Assembly (NCBI GenBank): GCA_023415275.1
Contig: JAEZLJ010000162.1
Location: 1 to 46,599 of the forward strand
DNA length: 46,599 nt
Direction of reading: 5' to 3'
From: Bacteroidota bacterium
GTDB lineage: Bacteria > Bacteroidota > Bacteroidia > Chitinophagales > Chitinophagaceae
Part shown: piece by piece, positions 1-8,854 of the stretch
How the letters are laid out: each line of letters opens with the position of its first letter
Position numbering within the stretch: the stretch's first letter is position 1
Position numbers and translations under genes: made by a program
Notes under the pieces: model-generated
The model's database searches: none
What the model saw: only the letters and a program-made list of their open reading frames with translations
Told to the model about the DNA's origin: nothing

Positions 1-267
1 AGCCAGGATACCTGCGATTACCGCGAAAAGGGCAACCCCTTCAACGAAGGCAGCAGTCAGGATCATGTTGGCACGAATGTCATTAGCTGCTTCTGGCTGG
101 CGGGCAATAGATTCAACTGCACCGCGACCGATCTGACCGATACCGATACCGGCACCGATAGCTGCCAAACCAGCACCGATAGCACCACCCAAATGTGATT
201 TAGAAACATCTACCACTGTTTGAGCTGCATCAGTTCCAACCTGCAACAAAAGATTCATTAAAGACAT
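1..267 (-). CDS. atpE: ATP synthase F0 subunit c, 3' end outside the window
   Basis: Proton-carrying c-ring subunit of the membrane F0 sector. Reading leftward from an ATG at 267, 89 codons are open to the window edge. The protein shows the two-helix hairpin: a glycine-rich first helix (GAGLAAIGAGIGIGQ), the polar loop ARQPEA, and a second helix containing AAFVEGVALFAV. The glutamate of FVEG is the expected ion-binding carboxylate. No Ser/Thr follows it, as Na+-binding rings usually have, so a proton type is likely. Three codons after the start is another Met, so the true start could be slightly later. It lies 30 bp downstream of atpB in the same direction, the usual atpB-atpE order, and the rest of the operon should continue to the left of the window. 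Confidence 0.95.
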   Translation of the reverse strand, partial: MSLMNLLLQVGTDAAQTVVDVSKSHLGGAIGAGLAAIGAGIGIGQIGRGAVESIARQPEAANDIRANMILTAAFVEGVALFAVIAGILA

Positions 268-297
268 ACTGTTTGTTTTTGTTTATTATAAAAAAAA

Positions 298-1428
298 TTA
301 TAAGGCAAATTCTTTCTCAGCCCTGTTATGGGTAGGATGAGGATCGTGAGGGTGCTCTTTATCATGACCTGTTTCAAAGGCCTGGCCGATGAATACTGCG
401 GTCAGGTTGGCAAAGATGAAGGCCTGGATAAATGCCACCAAAATCTCGATCAGATAAATAAATATGGTAAAGGCAAGGGATACTGGTGAAAAGCCCACTC
501 CTGCCACTGTGTTCATGGCGCCGAATATGAAGATCAGCGATATGAAACAAATGATCACAATGTGCCCGGCCACCATGTTGGCAAAAAGACGTATCATCAG
601 GGCTATTGGCTTAATGAATACCCCTGCAAACTCCACAGGGATCAATATCAGCTTCACCAGGAAGGGAACCCCCGGAGGCCAGAAAATGTGACCCCAAAAA
701 TGACTATTAGTACTCAATAAGATAACGATCATGGAAATGAAGGCCAGCACCATGGTAAATGAAATATTACCTGTTACATTGGCCGAACCTGGTATCAATC
801 CCAATAAGTTATTTATCAGAATAAAGAAGAAAACCGTAAGCAGGTAAGGCATGTACTTCTGGTACTTATGTCCCAGGTTAGGCTTGCCCACCTCATCGCG
901 GATGAAGGTAATTACAGGTTCAATGGCATTCTGGAAACCTGTGGGAGCTTTATTTCCTCTTTTCTGGTATGCCTTCGCCACGCTGGTCATGATCAGTATC
1001 AAAAGAATAACAGAAAGGAATAGTTGGACGACAAATCGTGTTAAAGAAAAATCGTACACTTTTACACCTTCGTCCACCGTACCATTTGCATTTACAGGTA
1101 CAATCTTACCTTCTTCAAGCTTGTAACCGTTATAAATGGTATGGCCATGTTCCAGTTTGGAAGACATGAAAACATCTAAGCCACGCTGAGGAGAATAGAG
1201 GATGACAGGCAATGGAATACTGATGGCATGACCATTAAAATCAGCAAAATGATATTCATGGTTATCCATAATGTGCTCCATGATCACTTTAGCAGCATCC
1301 AACTTTTCCACATGCTCAGCTTCACCATGATTTTCATGACCTTCCTGGGCAAAGACTGAAGTGGAAAAAGTAAGGGCTAAAACGCTGAAAGCCGCTACCA
1401 ATAAGCATTTGACACGTCCAATGAGCAT
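298..1428 (-). CDS. atpB: ATP synthase F0 subunit a
   Basis: Stator half of the proton channel of F0, inner membrane, 376 residues. The essential arginine is R280 in the motif ALMIRLFANMVAGH. Five or more hydrophobic helices follow residue 125. Residues 1-27 form a signal peptide ending SVFA, followed by a His/Glu-rich stretch (QEGHENHGEAEH) and about 90 residues of extra periplasmic sequence. The E. coli protein lacks this, but the layout is common in Bacteroidota. The C-terminus is also His-rich (HDKEHPHDPHPTH). First visible gene of the atp operon, with a -7 promoter match just upstream. Confidence 0.96.
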   Translation of the reverse strand: MLIGRVKCLLVAAFSVLALTFSTSVFAQEGHENHGEAEHVEKLDAAKVIMEHIMDNHEYHFADFNGHAISIPLPVILYSPQRGLDVFMSSKLEHGHTIYNGYKLEEGKIVPVNANGTVDEGVKVYDFSLTRFVVQLFLSVILLILIMTSVAKAYQKRGNKAPTGFQNAIEPVITFIRDEVGKPNLGHKYQKYMPYLLTVFFFILINNLLGLIPGSANVTGNISFTMVLAFISMIVILLSTNSHFWGHIFWPPGVPFLVKLILIPVEFAGVFIKPIALMIRLFANMVAGHIVIICFISLIFIFGAMNTVAGVGFSPVSLAFTIFIYLIEILVAFIQAFIFANLTAVFIGQAFETGHDKEHPHDPHPTHNRAEKEFAL

Positions 1429-1441
1429 AGTTTACCCGAAA

Positions 1442-1472
1442 TTTGGCGCAAAGATAAGGGAGGAGCGCCAAA
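1442..1472 (-). promoter_or_regulatory. atpB promoter: -7 box inside an inverted repeat
   Basis: On the minus strand TATCTTTG (1456 to 1449) matches the Bacteroidota -7 consensus TAnnTTTG exactly, 21 bp before the atpB start codon. A perfect 8-bp inverted repeat, TTTGGCGC at 1442-1449 and GCGCCAAA at 1465-1472, brackets it with a 15-bp spacer. No well-spaced -33 TTG is evident. The inverted repeat could be an operator; that part is inference. Confidence 0.5.
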
Positions 1473-1538
1473 ATAGAAGGCTTATTTAAGATAATTATAG
1501 CAGCTGAAGGCTGTTAAAAAAGACAGTATAAAACCGGC

Positions 1539-2531
1539 TTAAAAAACCTGGAAATATCGTATCGGCAGCTCAAATGCCTGGGTGCCATCTTCGTACTTCT
1601 GGTAGATCCATCCTACCCCGGGAGCGTAATAATTGGTCCATGTGACATCATCCGCATAGGCCCCGCCGTTTTCGCTTTTCTGAGATTTCATACTCACCTG
1701 GTACACATTGGTATAGGTGCGCCCATTGTAAGATACCGTGGCATTGGCATTGACCACGGTGAAGAGATATTTCAGCTTGGTATCCACTCCGCCTACGGTG
1801 CCAGTGTATTCTTTAGAGGTCCATGTATCACCTGTTACGAGTCCTTCTTTTAAAAACAGCAGGCTGTCAACCTCCGGGCTGTCAAAATAAAAACTGCTGT
1901 AATAGTCAGAATAGTTTAATTCATAATAGTTATTACCACTTTTACGGATATACAAGGAATCATCGTACACATTGGTCCCGTTCTTCTCTTTTAAAATCTG
2001 GTAGGTAACGCCATTATGGTCTGCAGAACCCACAATAGTCCGCTTCAAAGTATCACCCTGGATAGGCGTGGCGTAGCTCCACCAGCTATTCTGTGTCAGG
2101 ATAAAGTGGTCTCCGGTGGCAGGTTGCGTACCAGCTGGCACTACAGCCACCTGGATAGAACAAAAGCTGCTGTCATAGTAAATGGTAAAAAGATCTGTTC
2201 CTTCTGCTATTGGTTTGCCCACGCCCCTTAATCTTACCGTATTGGTTCCCGGATTGGTGAAACTACCGGAACTCTGGAAGTAATACCCATTAACCGTATC
2301 ACTATAAATTCGATAGGTACCGCCTAAAGACACTGCCAGCGTCACATCTATATAGTTACTGTCCGTCAATGTTTTATTGGCCTCGAAGGTACCCCCGATC
2401 AATTTTGGCAAACAATCGCCGCCATTGTCCTGCAGGGATCCGGAAGAGGGTTTGCCGGCTTCCATGCTGATTTCTTTTTGGCAGGAAAATAAGAACAGGA
2501 TACTAATAAGGGTGATGACAGTACGCTGCAT
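1539..2531 (-). CDS. Secreted lipoprotein of unknown function
   Basis: A 330-residue protein with a lipoprotein signal: hydrophobic residues 4-15, then FSC with the lipidated Cys at 17, so it should be anchored in a membrane, probably the outer one. Residues 38-135 look like a small all-beta domain (start DCLPKLIGGTF, then alternating Thr/Val/Gly strands, end CSIQVAVVP), of a kind I have seen in other Chitinophagaceae lipoproteins. The remainder is Tyr/Ser/Asn-rich and probably beta. No enzyme motif was found. It points the same way as atpB but is separated from it by the atpB promoter, so it is probably a separate unit. I do not recognise a named family. Confidence 0.8.
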   Translation of the reverse strand: MQRTVITLISILFLFSCQKEISMEAGKPSSGSLQDNGGDCLPKLIGGTFEANKTLTDSNYIDVTLAVSLGGTYRIYSDTVNGYYFQSSGSFTNPGTNTVRLRGVGKPIAEGTDLFTIYYDSSFCSIQVAVVPAGTQPATGDHFILTQNSWWSYATPIQGDTLKRTIVGSADHNGVTYQILKEKNGTNVYDDSLYIRKSGNNYYELNYSDYYSSFYFDSPEVDSLLFLKEGLVTGDTWTSKEYTGTVGGVDTKLKYLFTVVNANATVSYNGRTYTNVYQVSMKSQKSENGGAYADDVTWTNYYAPGVGWIYQKYEDGTQAFELPIRYFQVF

Positions 2532-2709
2532 ATTCAGTTAGCAATTTTATCTAAACTACAATTATTTTCAATATTGACAGGTTGGACATGGCTGTCAGAC
2601 TGTTATAAACAGTAATATGATAATAATATTGTGCAGGTAAATTAAGCAACCCTGAACAGGTTCAATTTTTACAGTCTCCCTTTACATTACATGATTGCTA
2701 CTTAGTGGA

Positions 2710-4479
2710 TTAAGCAGAAATTGCATTTGTTTCAAACTGCATTTGGTAAAGCTTGGCATAAAAGCCGCCTTTCTCGAGCAGTTCTGCATGGTTCCCGATC
2801 TCCTTGATCTCCCCTTTATCCAACACAATGATCTTATCTGCCCTCTGAATGGTGGACAATCGATGGGCAATGACTATGGAAGTCCTGTCAGCGATAAGGG
2901 TATCAATAGCATGTTCGATCATTTGTTCGCTTTCGGTGTCCACAGAGGAAGTGGCTTCATCCAGAATCAATACAGACGGATTATACAAGAGTGCCCTTAT
3001 AAAAGATAACAACTGGCGCTGGCCGACCGATAAGGTGGCACCCCGCTCCATTACATTATAATCATATCCTCCCGGCAATTGCATAATAAAATCATGCATG
3101 CCAATGAGTTTGGCTGCTTCAATCACTTTATCCCTGGAGATCTCTGGATTCATCAGGGTAATATTGTCCATCACGGACCCGGAGAAAAGGAAAACATCCT
3201 GGAGCACCACTCCTATGCTCTTGCGAAGCACCTCAACACGGTATTGGTCCACCGGCACATCATCGATGCGGATCTGTCCTTTATTGATCTCATACAGCCT
3301 GTTAAGCAGGCTTATAATGGTGGTTTTACCACTTCCTGTATGACCTACTATTGCAATGGTTTGCCCCGGGAGCGCAGTGAATGAAACATCTTTCAATACC
3401 GGATGTGATTCATCATACCCAAACCAAACATGGTCGAACTCCACTTTACCTCTTGCAGGCACCGTAGCAATGGCATCAGCAGGGGAAGCGGGAAGATAAT
3501 CTTCGTTGTCCAGCACTTTGAACACCCTTTCACTGGCAATCATTCCCATTTGTAATACATTGAACTTATCGGCAATGACCCGGAGAGGACGGAAGATCAG
3601 GTTCAGGTAAAGTATAAATGACATCACTTTACCGTATTGACTTACCTGCAGTGAAAGCGCTTCACGGGCAGTAAACCAAACTATCAGTCCCATGGAGAGC
3701 GCCAGCACAATTTCCACAATGGGAAAGAACACCGAATAGGCAAAAATGGCCTTGATATTAGCATCCCTGTGCTCTTTATTGATCTCCCTGAACTTATCTG
3801 ACTCTCTTTTTTCTGCAGCAAATGATTGTACAATGTACATACCTGTGATATGTTCCTGCACAAAGGCGTTAAGATGGGAAACAGCATTCCTAACCCTATG
3901 GAAGGAGCGGTTCACACTTTCCTTGAAGTAATAGGTTGCCAGTATGATGATGGGGAAAGGTATGAGGCAAACCAAAGTGAGCTGCCAATCGGTCCAGAAC
4001 ATGATGCCCAGCACACATAATATAGAAAGCAGGTCTGCAATGATAGGGATCAACCCATCGGAAAATATATCATTGATACGTTCAATATCATCCACAGTAC
4101 GGGTGGTCAAGGTGCCGATGGGGGTACGGTCAAACTGGCGGAGGTTAAGGTTGATCACCTTTTTAAATACCTTGATCCTCATATCCTTTACTACAGCTTG
4201 GCCCAGCCAGGTGGTGATATAGGAAAAATAAAAGCGGAAGCCTGTTTCCACTAAAAGGAATACTACCTGGATGATAGTGATATAAATGACCCAGTCCAGG
4301 TTTTTACCCCCTATATATTTATCAACGGTATATTGAATAAGGAACGGCCGAACGGGTGTAAAAGCAGCTAAAAGTATAGCCATGGCTATAGACCCAACAA
4401 AGATCTTCCTATACGGCCTGGTAAACTGTAATACCCTTTTCAGCAGTGCGATATCAAACGTCTTTTTAGCTGTGCTCAA
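2710..4479 (-). CDS. ABC exporter, fused permease and ATPase
   Basis: A 589-residue half-transporter of the MsbA/multidrug type. The N-terminal about 320 residues form a six-helix permease domain. The C-terminal ATPase has Walker A GHTGSGKT at 379-386, signature LSVGQ at 483-487 (canonical LSGGQ), Walker B PSVLILDE at about 501-508, and a switch histidine in IVIAHRLST. It presumably works as a dimer that exports a lipid or hydrophobic compound from the inner membrane; the substrate cannot be read from sequence. It lies 141 bp downstream of the caspase-like gene on the same strand. TACCTTTA, one base from TAnnTTTG, lies just upstream of its start. Confidence 0.93.
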   Translation of the reverse strand: MSTAKKTFDIALLKRVLQFTRPYRKIFVGSIAMAILLAAFTPVRPFLIQYTVDKYIGGKNLDWVIYITIIQVVFLLVETGFRFYFSYITTWLGQAVVKDMRIKVFKKVINLNLRQFDRTPIGTLTTRTVDDIERINDIFSDGLIPIIADLLSILCVLGIMFWTDWQLTLVCLIPFPIIILATYYFKESVNRSFHRVRNAVSHLNAFVQEHITGMYIVQSFAAEKRESDKFREINKEHRDANIKAIFAYSVFFPIVEIVLALSMGLIVWFTAREALSLQVSQYGKVMSFILYLNLIFRPLRVIADKFNVLQMGMIASERVFKVLDNEDYLPASPADAIATVPARGKVEFDHVWFGYDESHPVLKDVSFTALPGQTIAIVGHTGSGKTTIISLLNRLYEINKGQIRIDDVPVDQYRVEVLRKSIGVVLQDVFLFSGSVMDNITLMNPEISRDKVIEAAKLIGMHDFIMQLPGGYDYNVMERGATLSVGQRQLLSFIRALLYNPSVLILDEATSSVDTESEQMIEHAIDTLIADRTSIVIAHRLSTIQRADKIIVLDKGEIKEIGNHAELLEKGGFYAKLYQMQFETNAISA

Positions 4480-4620
4480 GTGTCAATCTTTACGGTAAAG
4501 GTAGAGGGAATGGAAAAAGCAATGAATGCTGGTTGCTCCCATTCATCACATAGAGTTTCCCGGCCCTCTTTATACCCGGTTGAAATACTTCCTTTCTTTT
4601 ATAGATCTATTTACCCCCAG

Positions 4621-6828
4621 TTATTCATCACCCTCGTCACCCATGGCTATCTTATAGGCCTTAATAAATATGGCACCCAGGTTTTTATAAGGTGGAATGT
4701 AATCATCAAAGCCATCCACTTTCCCGGCCTTTGCCCTGAATTCGGTCCAGAAAGGCATCCAGTCCACATTACTTCCTACCCTCAGCTTTTCATTGAGCAG
4801 GTCCATAAATGGTTGGTTGATCACCTGCTTACCGATTTGTTTGGACGCAATGATATGTGCATCAGGTGCATGGGATAATACGTCATGTATCAGGTGGTAG
4901 CCTCCACACGATCCAAGGAACACGATCTTGGCCGCAGGCTGGATCTGTTGAATGGTATAGGGAGCATAATAACTATGACCCCTATGCACTACGATGGTAG
5001 GCTCAATGCCTTTGGAAGCCAGGTAATTATTCAGGCCTTCCTGGGCTTTGTCCAATTCGCCTGATTGCTCATCCAGTGGTTTATTGGCGTAGATCACAAT
5101 TGGCTTGCCCCTGGTGGATGCATAAGCGATCCAGTATTTATTGTCCTGGATCTTTTTCCAGTTGCCATTCGAAAATTGAGGCGTAAAACGGGAATAGTTC
5201 ATCCGGCCATCTTCATCCCCATAAAAAAATACCTGGGTCACCACCTCGTGTGCCGAATCTGTGACCAATGATTCATAGCTCACTGAATAGACGGGTGGTA
5301 TGCCAAACTCCTGCGAAAGGTTGACAGAACTATCAGAAGAGGAACGGAATAATTTATTCAGCAGGTTATAGATCACCATGCCTCTTTTATTGCCCGCCGC
5401 CACATTGCGATCGTAATTGAGCTTTACATTGTTCAGCATTTCGGTAGCCACCGGCTTGATGGTCTCCTGGATACTGGCATAGGAATCTGCCACATCCACT
5501 CCATCTTCCAGGCCTTCCGATTTTTCCAGGTTGTTGACAAAGGCTGTCATAAGCACTTGCGCCTGCTTCTTGTCGGGGAAGGTGTTTAAAAAGTCCCCCA
5601 GAGTATTGTAGCCAGCCGCCATTTTTATGAACTTCTTGAACCTGTCAAAGCCAACACTCATCAGGAGCGAATCGCCTTTATTACCGATCTTCTGCATCAT
5701 GATCGGGTAAATGCCGTTCACATAGCTGGAGGTATATAACTCGGTTTCACCTGCTATCACCAGGTAGTATAATTCCTGGGGAGTCAGTGTATTTAATATC
5801 TTAAAGCGAACGGCATCAGGTGATTCGTGGAGGGCATTGATCTCCTTGGTGTAAACTTCATTGCCCTTCTTTTCCATCATTCTTGAAAGTGATTCCATTT
5901 CCAGGATCTTCTCTCCTTCCAGGGTGCGCTGCACATAGTCCATCCTGGTTTTCACCAGGAGCTTATAATATTTGGCATCGTCAGACTTTACCGCATCAAT
6001 ATCGCTCAGCTTCATCTTACCCTTGATCAGGTTGTCCAGGAAGGGGAAATATAGCTGCCCGCTACCACCGCTGGTGGCCATTTTGGAAACGGTCTGGATG
6101 AAGGGGTCATCTATTTTTCTTATAGCATAGCCCAGCCGGTTATTGGCTGCAGCAAAGTCGTATAGGTATCTTGGATTGCGGTACCCGGCCAGCTTAATAA
6201 GGCTATCCCTGAAAGGAACATCAGGATTGTCCTTCAAGGTAATAAAGACTTTATCAGGGTGCAGGATACAATATTTGAGTAGCAGGATATTCTGGGCATT
6301 CTTTATACCCGGGTTACGGTCAAAAGCCTGGCTGGCTACCAAAACCTTACTCACCTCGTAGGCATTTTCCTGGATCACAGGTTCTATGGACTCGCCCTTT
6401 TTATCCTTCTCCATGGAAAGTTCAAAGGCATCCAGTAGTGTAGGCAGGCGTGAAGGCGTAAACTGGCGGTTTTTGAAGCCCGAGGTAAAGCTTTTCAGCA
6501 TCCTTTCCACGCCCAGCAGGTACCCTTTTTTCTTTTGATCTCCTAACAAACTGTCTGTTTCTATCTTGCATTGCAAACCATCAATCCGTTGCACCAGGGC
6601 CTGGGTAACATAGTAATTAATGTCCTCATTAGACCCCGCATAAAAGGCCTGGTCAGCTTTACCATCAGCCTTTAAAGCGTTCTTTTGCTCCCTGTCTATA
6701 CGGTCATGCCACAAAGCCCGGCCAATTGGGGGTTTACAGGTTTTATCAGTTTGAGAAAAGGAAATGAGGCTTACCAGGATGGGTAAGCTTGTCAAAAGTA
6801 TTCGTAAGGTTAGAACCATGAGCCTCAT
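4621..6828 (-). CDS. Secreted protein with caspase-fold-like C-terminal domain
   Basis: A 735-residue protein with a signal peptide (about 1-26, ending SFSQ). Residues 30-500 look mostly helical and match nothing I know. From about 570 on, the pattern fits a clan CD (caspase/CHAT/gingipain-type) fold: a strand KPIVIYANKP, a long helix, a strand ending TIVVHRGHS (H615, H618), a strand KIVFLGSCGGY (C641), then DAHIIASKQ. In that clan the catalytic His ends one hydrophobic strand and the catalytic Cys ends the next, as here. H618 and C641 are my candidate catalytic pair. The usual G-H-G is G-H-S here, so activity is uncertain. It is divergent from the two-component system. The fold call is inference; the signal peptide and motifs are visible. 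Confidence 0.7.
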   Translation of the reverse strand: MRLMVLTLRILLTSLPILVSLISFSQTDKTCKPPIGRALWHDRIDREQKNALKADGKADQAFYAGSNEDINYYVTQALVQRIDGLQCKIETDSLLGDQKKKGYLLGVERMLKSFTSGFKNRQFTPSRLPTLLDAFELSMEKDKKGESIEPVIQENAYEVSKVLVASQAFDRNPGIKNAQNILLLKYCILHPDKVFITLKDNPDVPFRDSLIKLAGYRNPRYLYDFAAANNRLGYAIRKIDDPFIQTVSKMATSGGSGQLYFPFLDNLIKGKMKLSDIDAVKSDDAKYYKLLVKTRMDYVQRTLEGEKILEMESLSRMMEKKGNEVYTKEINALHESPDAVRFKILNTLTPQELYYLVIAGETELYTSSYVNGIYPIMMQKIGNKGDSLLMSVGFDRFKKFIKMAAGYNTLGDFLNTFPDKKQAQVLMTAFVNNLEKSEGLEDGVDVADSYASIQETIKPVATEMLNNVKLNYDRNVAAGNKRGMVIYNLLNKLFRSSSDSSVNLSQEFGIPPVYSVSYESLVTDSAHEVVTQVFFYGDEDGRMNYSRFTPQFSNGNWKKIQDNKYWIAYASTRGKPIVIYANKPLDEQSGELDKAQEGLNNYLASKGIEPTIVVHRGHSYYAPYTIQQIQPAAKIVFLGSCGGYHLIHDVLSHAPDAHIIASKQIGKQVINQPFMDLLNEKLRVGSNVDWMPFWTEFRAKAGKVDGFDDYIPPYKNLGAIFIKAYKIAMGDEGDE

Positions 6829-6937
6829 AATACAAATTTAGTACCCGAACATTTAAAGCCCGGTTAAGGATTTGCCATTGTTAAGGAACAGAAAATAAAG
6901 CGTTTAGGCCGGGAAATCTACTTTTCTATGCCCCTTT

Positions 6938-6987
6938 CATTAATTAATCATTAAGTATTTGTTACCAGAGCCCTTATGTTTTATCAA
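6938..6987 (+). promoter_or_regulatory. PHO-box-like 11-bp array upstream of the response regulator
   Basis: CATTAA at 6938, CATTAA at 6949 and TGTTAC at 6960 are spaced exactly 11 bp. The next slot (6971) does not match; the one after (6982, TATCAA) has one mismatch. The array ends 16 bp before the -7 box at 7004. The spacing and core match the two arrays near the PiT operon, suggesting autoregulation by the adjacent PhoB-like regulator. Inference from pattern only. Confidence 0.4.
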
Positions 6988-7003
6988 ATATGGCCATTTC
7001 CTG

Positions 7004-7011
7004 TAGGTTTG
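7004..7011 (+). promoter_or_regulatory. -7 promoter element for the two-component operon
   Basis: TAGGTTTG is an exact match to the Bacteroidota TAnnTTTG element, 17 bp before the response-regulator start codon. No clear TTG is present at the expected -33 distance, as is typical of activator-dependent promoters. Confidence 0.45.
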
Positions 7012-7028
7012 CCTAAATATATGAACCC

Positions 7029-7709
7029 ATGGACGGCAAGGGTAGAAAAGTATTGATTGCAGATGATGAACCGGATATTATCGAGATCTTAAAATATAAC
7101 CTGGAAAAAGAGGGCTATTCTGTTATTTCTGCAAAAGATGGGGATGAAGCGCTGGAAAAAGCCAGGCTGACCCAACCAGAACTCATTGTGCTGGATATGA
7201 TGATGCCAAAAAAGAACGGCATGGAGGTATGTGAAATCCTCAGGGCCCAGGTAGCCTATAAGGATACGCTGATCATGTTCCTGACGGCCCTGAGCGATGA
7301 GGCCACACAATTAAAAGGCTTTAGCACAGGAGCAGATGATTATGTGACCAAACCTGTCAGTCCCAACGTCTTTGTGAGTAAGGTCAATGCTTTGTTCCGG
7401 CGCATCAAAAAGCCTGACCATCAGATTATTACCGTAAACAACCTGATCATTGACCCTGAAAAATTCATGGTAGAATATGAAGGAAAGGATATAGTTCTGG
7501 CTAAAAAGGAATTTGAACTATTATACCTGCTGGCTACCAAACCGGGCCGGGTTTTCCTGCGCAATGAGATCCTGAGCCAGGTGTGGGGCAATGATGTGAT
7601 CGTTGGCGACAGGACCATTGATGTACACATACGCAAGATCAGGCAAAAGCTGGGCATAGATTGCATTACCACGGTCAAGGGGGTCGGCTATAAGTTTGAA
7701 CTGATATAA
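7029..7709 (+). CDS. PhoB/OmpR-family response regulator
   Basis: DNA-binding response regulator, 226 residues. The receiver domain (1-120) has the acidic pair D12/D13, phosphoacceptor D56 in IVLDMMMP, T86 and K108 (VTKPV). The C-terminal winged helix (130-226) carries the recognition helix RTIDVHIRKIRQKLG and ends VKGVGYKFELI, very close to PhoB-type regulators. The sensor kinase gene starts 29 bp downstream, so they form one operon. Because PhoB-like sequence, 11-bp arrays and phosphate transport genes occur together here, I infer a phosphate-starvation regulator. Other OmpR-family roles remain possible, so I give no symbol. Confidence 0.93.
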   Translation: MDGKGRKVLIADDEPDIIEILKYNLEKEGYSVISAKDGDEALEKARLTQPELIVLDMMMPKKNGMEVCEILRAQVAYKDTLIMFLTALSDEATQLKGFSTGADDYVTKPVSPNVFVSKVNALFRRIKKPDHQIITVNNLIIDPEKFMVEYEGKDIVLAKKEFELLYLLATKPGRVFLRNEILSQVWGNDVIVGDRTIDVHIRKIRQKLGIDCITTVKGVGYKFELI

Positions 7710-7738
7710 TCAAGCCCGGCTGGCAATTATTATTTAAC

Positions 7739-8806
7739 ATGTTTGAAAAGAAAAATCTTTCACCACAGCAACTATCTGCTTTAACAGCCCTGGCATTGTC
7801 CATTCCTATCAGCATTGGTATCTATATACTGCAGCAGGATTGGCGGGATGGGCTCATTGCCTTCCTTATTATTTTTACAGGGAGCTACTTCCTGGTATTT
7901 TCTATCATTCAAAACTTCATCTTTCGAAAGATCAAGCTGATATACAAGTTTATCAACCAGACAAAGGCTACTAAAAAGGAGGAAATGTATTACAAATACA
8001 TACTTCCTAAAAAAAGCATTGACGAGGTCCGGGAAGATGTAGAGAACTGGGCAGAGCAAAGAAGCCGGGAGATTGAGCTGCTCAAGAACAACGAGATCTT
8101 CCGCAAGGAATTCCTTCAGAATCTTTCCCATGAATTCAAAACACCTGTATTTGCCATCCAGGGTTATGTAGATACCCTGTTGCAGGGAGCTATGGAAAAC
8201 CCTGAGACCAACAAACGCTTCCTGGAGAAGGCAGCTAAGAATGTAGAAAGACTGGTAGCGCTCATCCGCGACCTTGATGAGATATCAAAATTAGAAAGAG
8301 GAGAGATCAAATTATTCAAGCAATCTTTTGTGATCCAGGACCTGGTAAAGGAAGTGTTTGAAAATCTTTCCTGGAAGGCTGAGCAAAAGAACATTTCCTT
8401 TTCCATCAAAAAAGGCTGTGAGAAGCCACTGGTGGTTTATGCAGATAAGGAAAAGCTGCGCCATGTATTACAGAACCTGGTGGACAATGCCATTAAATAT
8501 GGTAAATCAGATGGCACCGTAGTGGCCAGCATGTATGACACTGACGGCAAAAACATATTGGTGGAGATCAGTGATGATGGAATTGGTATTCCTGAGAAAT
8601 ACCTGGACAGGATTTTTGAACGTTTTTACCGTACCACCGAAGGAAGAAATAAAGATGCCACCGGCACAGGCCTGGGGCTGGCCATTTGCAAGCACATCAT
8701 TGAAGCACATGAACACACTTTGCATGTAAGAAGCAAAGAAGGTGTAGGTACTACTATTGGGTTTACCATCAATTCAAGAAAAGAAACAAGAGCTGATGGA
8801 GCCTGA
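7739..8806 (+). CDS. PhoR-like sensor histidine kinase
   Basis: Membrane sensor kinase, 355 residues, partner of the upstream regulator. Two N-terminal helices (about 12-31 and 38-62) have almost no periplasmic loop between them. There is no recognisable PAS domain. The HisKA box LSHEFKTP holds phosphorylated H131. The ATPase domain shows the N box (LVDNAIKYG, N250), G1 (ISDDGIGIP), F box (FERFY) and G2 (GTGLGLAICKHI). With so little outside the membrane it probably senses through a partner, as PhoR does with Pst/PhoU; that is inference. The 3' end overlaps a hairpin with the stop codon in its loop region. Confidence 0.93.
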   Translation: MFEKKNLSPQQLSALTALALSIPISIGIYILQQDWRDGLIAFLIIFTGSYFLVFSIIQNFIFRKIKLIYKFINQTKATKKEEMYYKYILPKKSIDEVREDVENWAEQRSREIELLKNNEIFRKEFLQNLSHEFKTPVFAIQGYVDTLLQGAMENPETNKRFLEKAAKNVERLVALIRDLDEISKLERGEIKLFKQSFVIQDLVKEVFENLSWKAEQKNISFSIKKGCEKPLVVYADKEKLRHVLQNLVDNAIKYGKSDGTVVASMYDTDGKNILVEISDDGIGIPEKYLDRIFERFYRTTEGRNKDATGTGLGLAICKHIIEAHEHTLHVRSKEGVGTTIGFTINSRKETRADGA

Positions 8807-8833
8807 CTGGTTGTTGCCAGGTCATCAGCTCTT
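8788..8833 (-). terminator. Hairpin terminator overlapping the kinase stop codon
   Basis: AAGAGCTGATG (8788-8798) and CATCAGCTCTT (8823-8833) form a perfect 11-bp stem with a nested CTGG/CCAG stem inside. Read on the minus strand it is followed by a T-rich run, so it should terminate the beta-barrel gene that converges on the kinase. The plus side has no T tract. Confidence 0.5.
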
Positions 8834-8854
8834 GCCTGTTTATATTTCTATTGA

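Noticed and set aside
4480..4878. A 132-codon plus-strand frame between the ABC and caspase-like genes
   Set aside because: Most of it overlaps the caspase-like gene on the other strand. No motif or signal peptide; the 141-bp gap holds only promoter-like sequence.
6851..6884. A fourth 11-bp array upstream of the caspase-like gene
   Set aside because: TTAA words (ATTTAA 6851, GGTTAA 6862, TGTTAA 6879) occur, but the third is 17 bp from the second, so the period breaks. It served as a useful negative control for the arrays reported.
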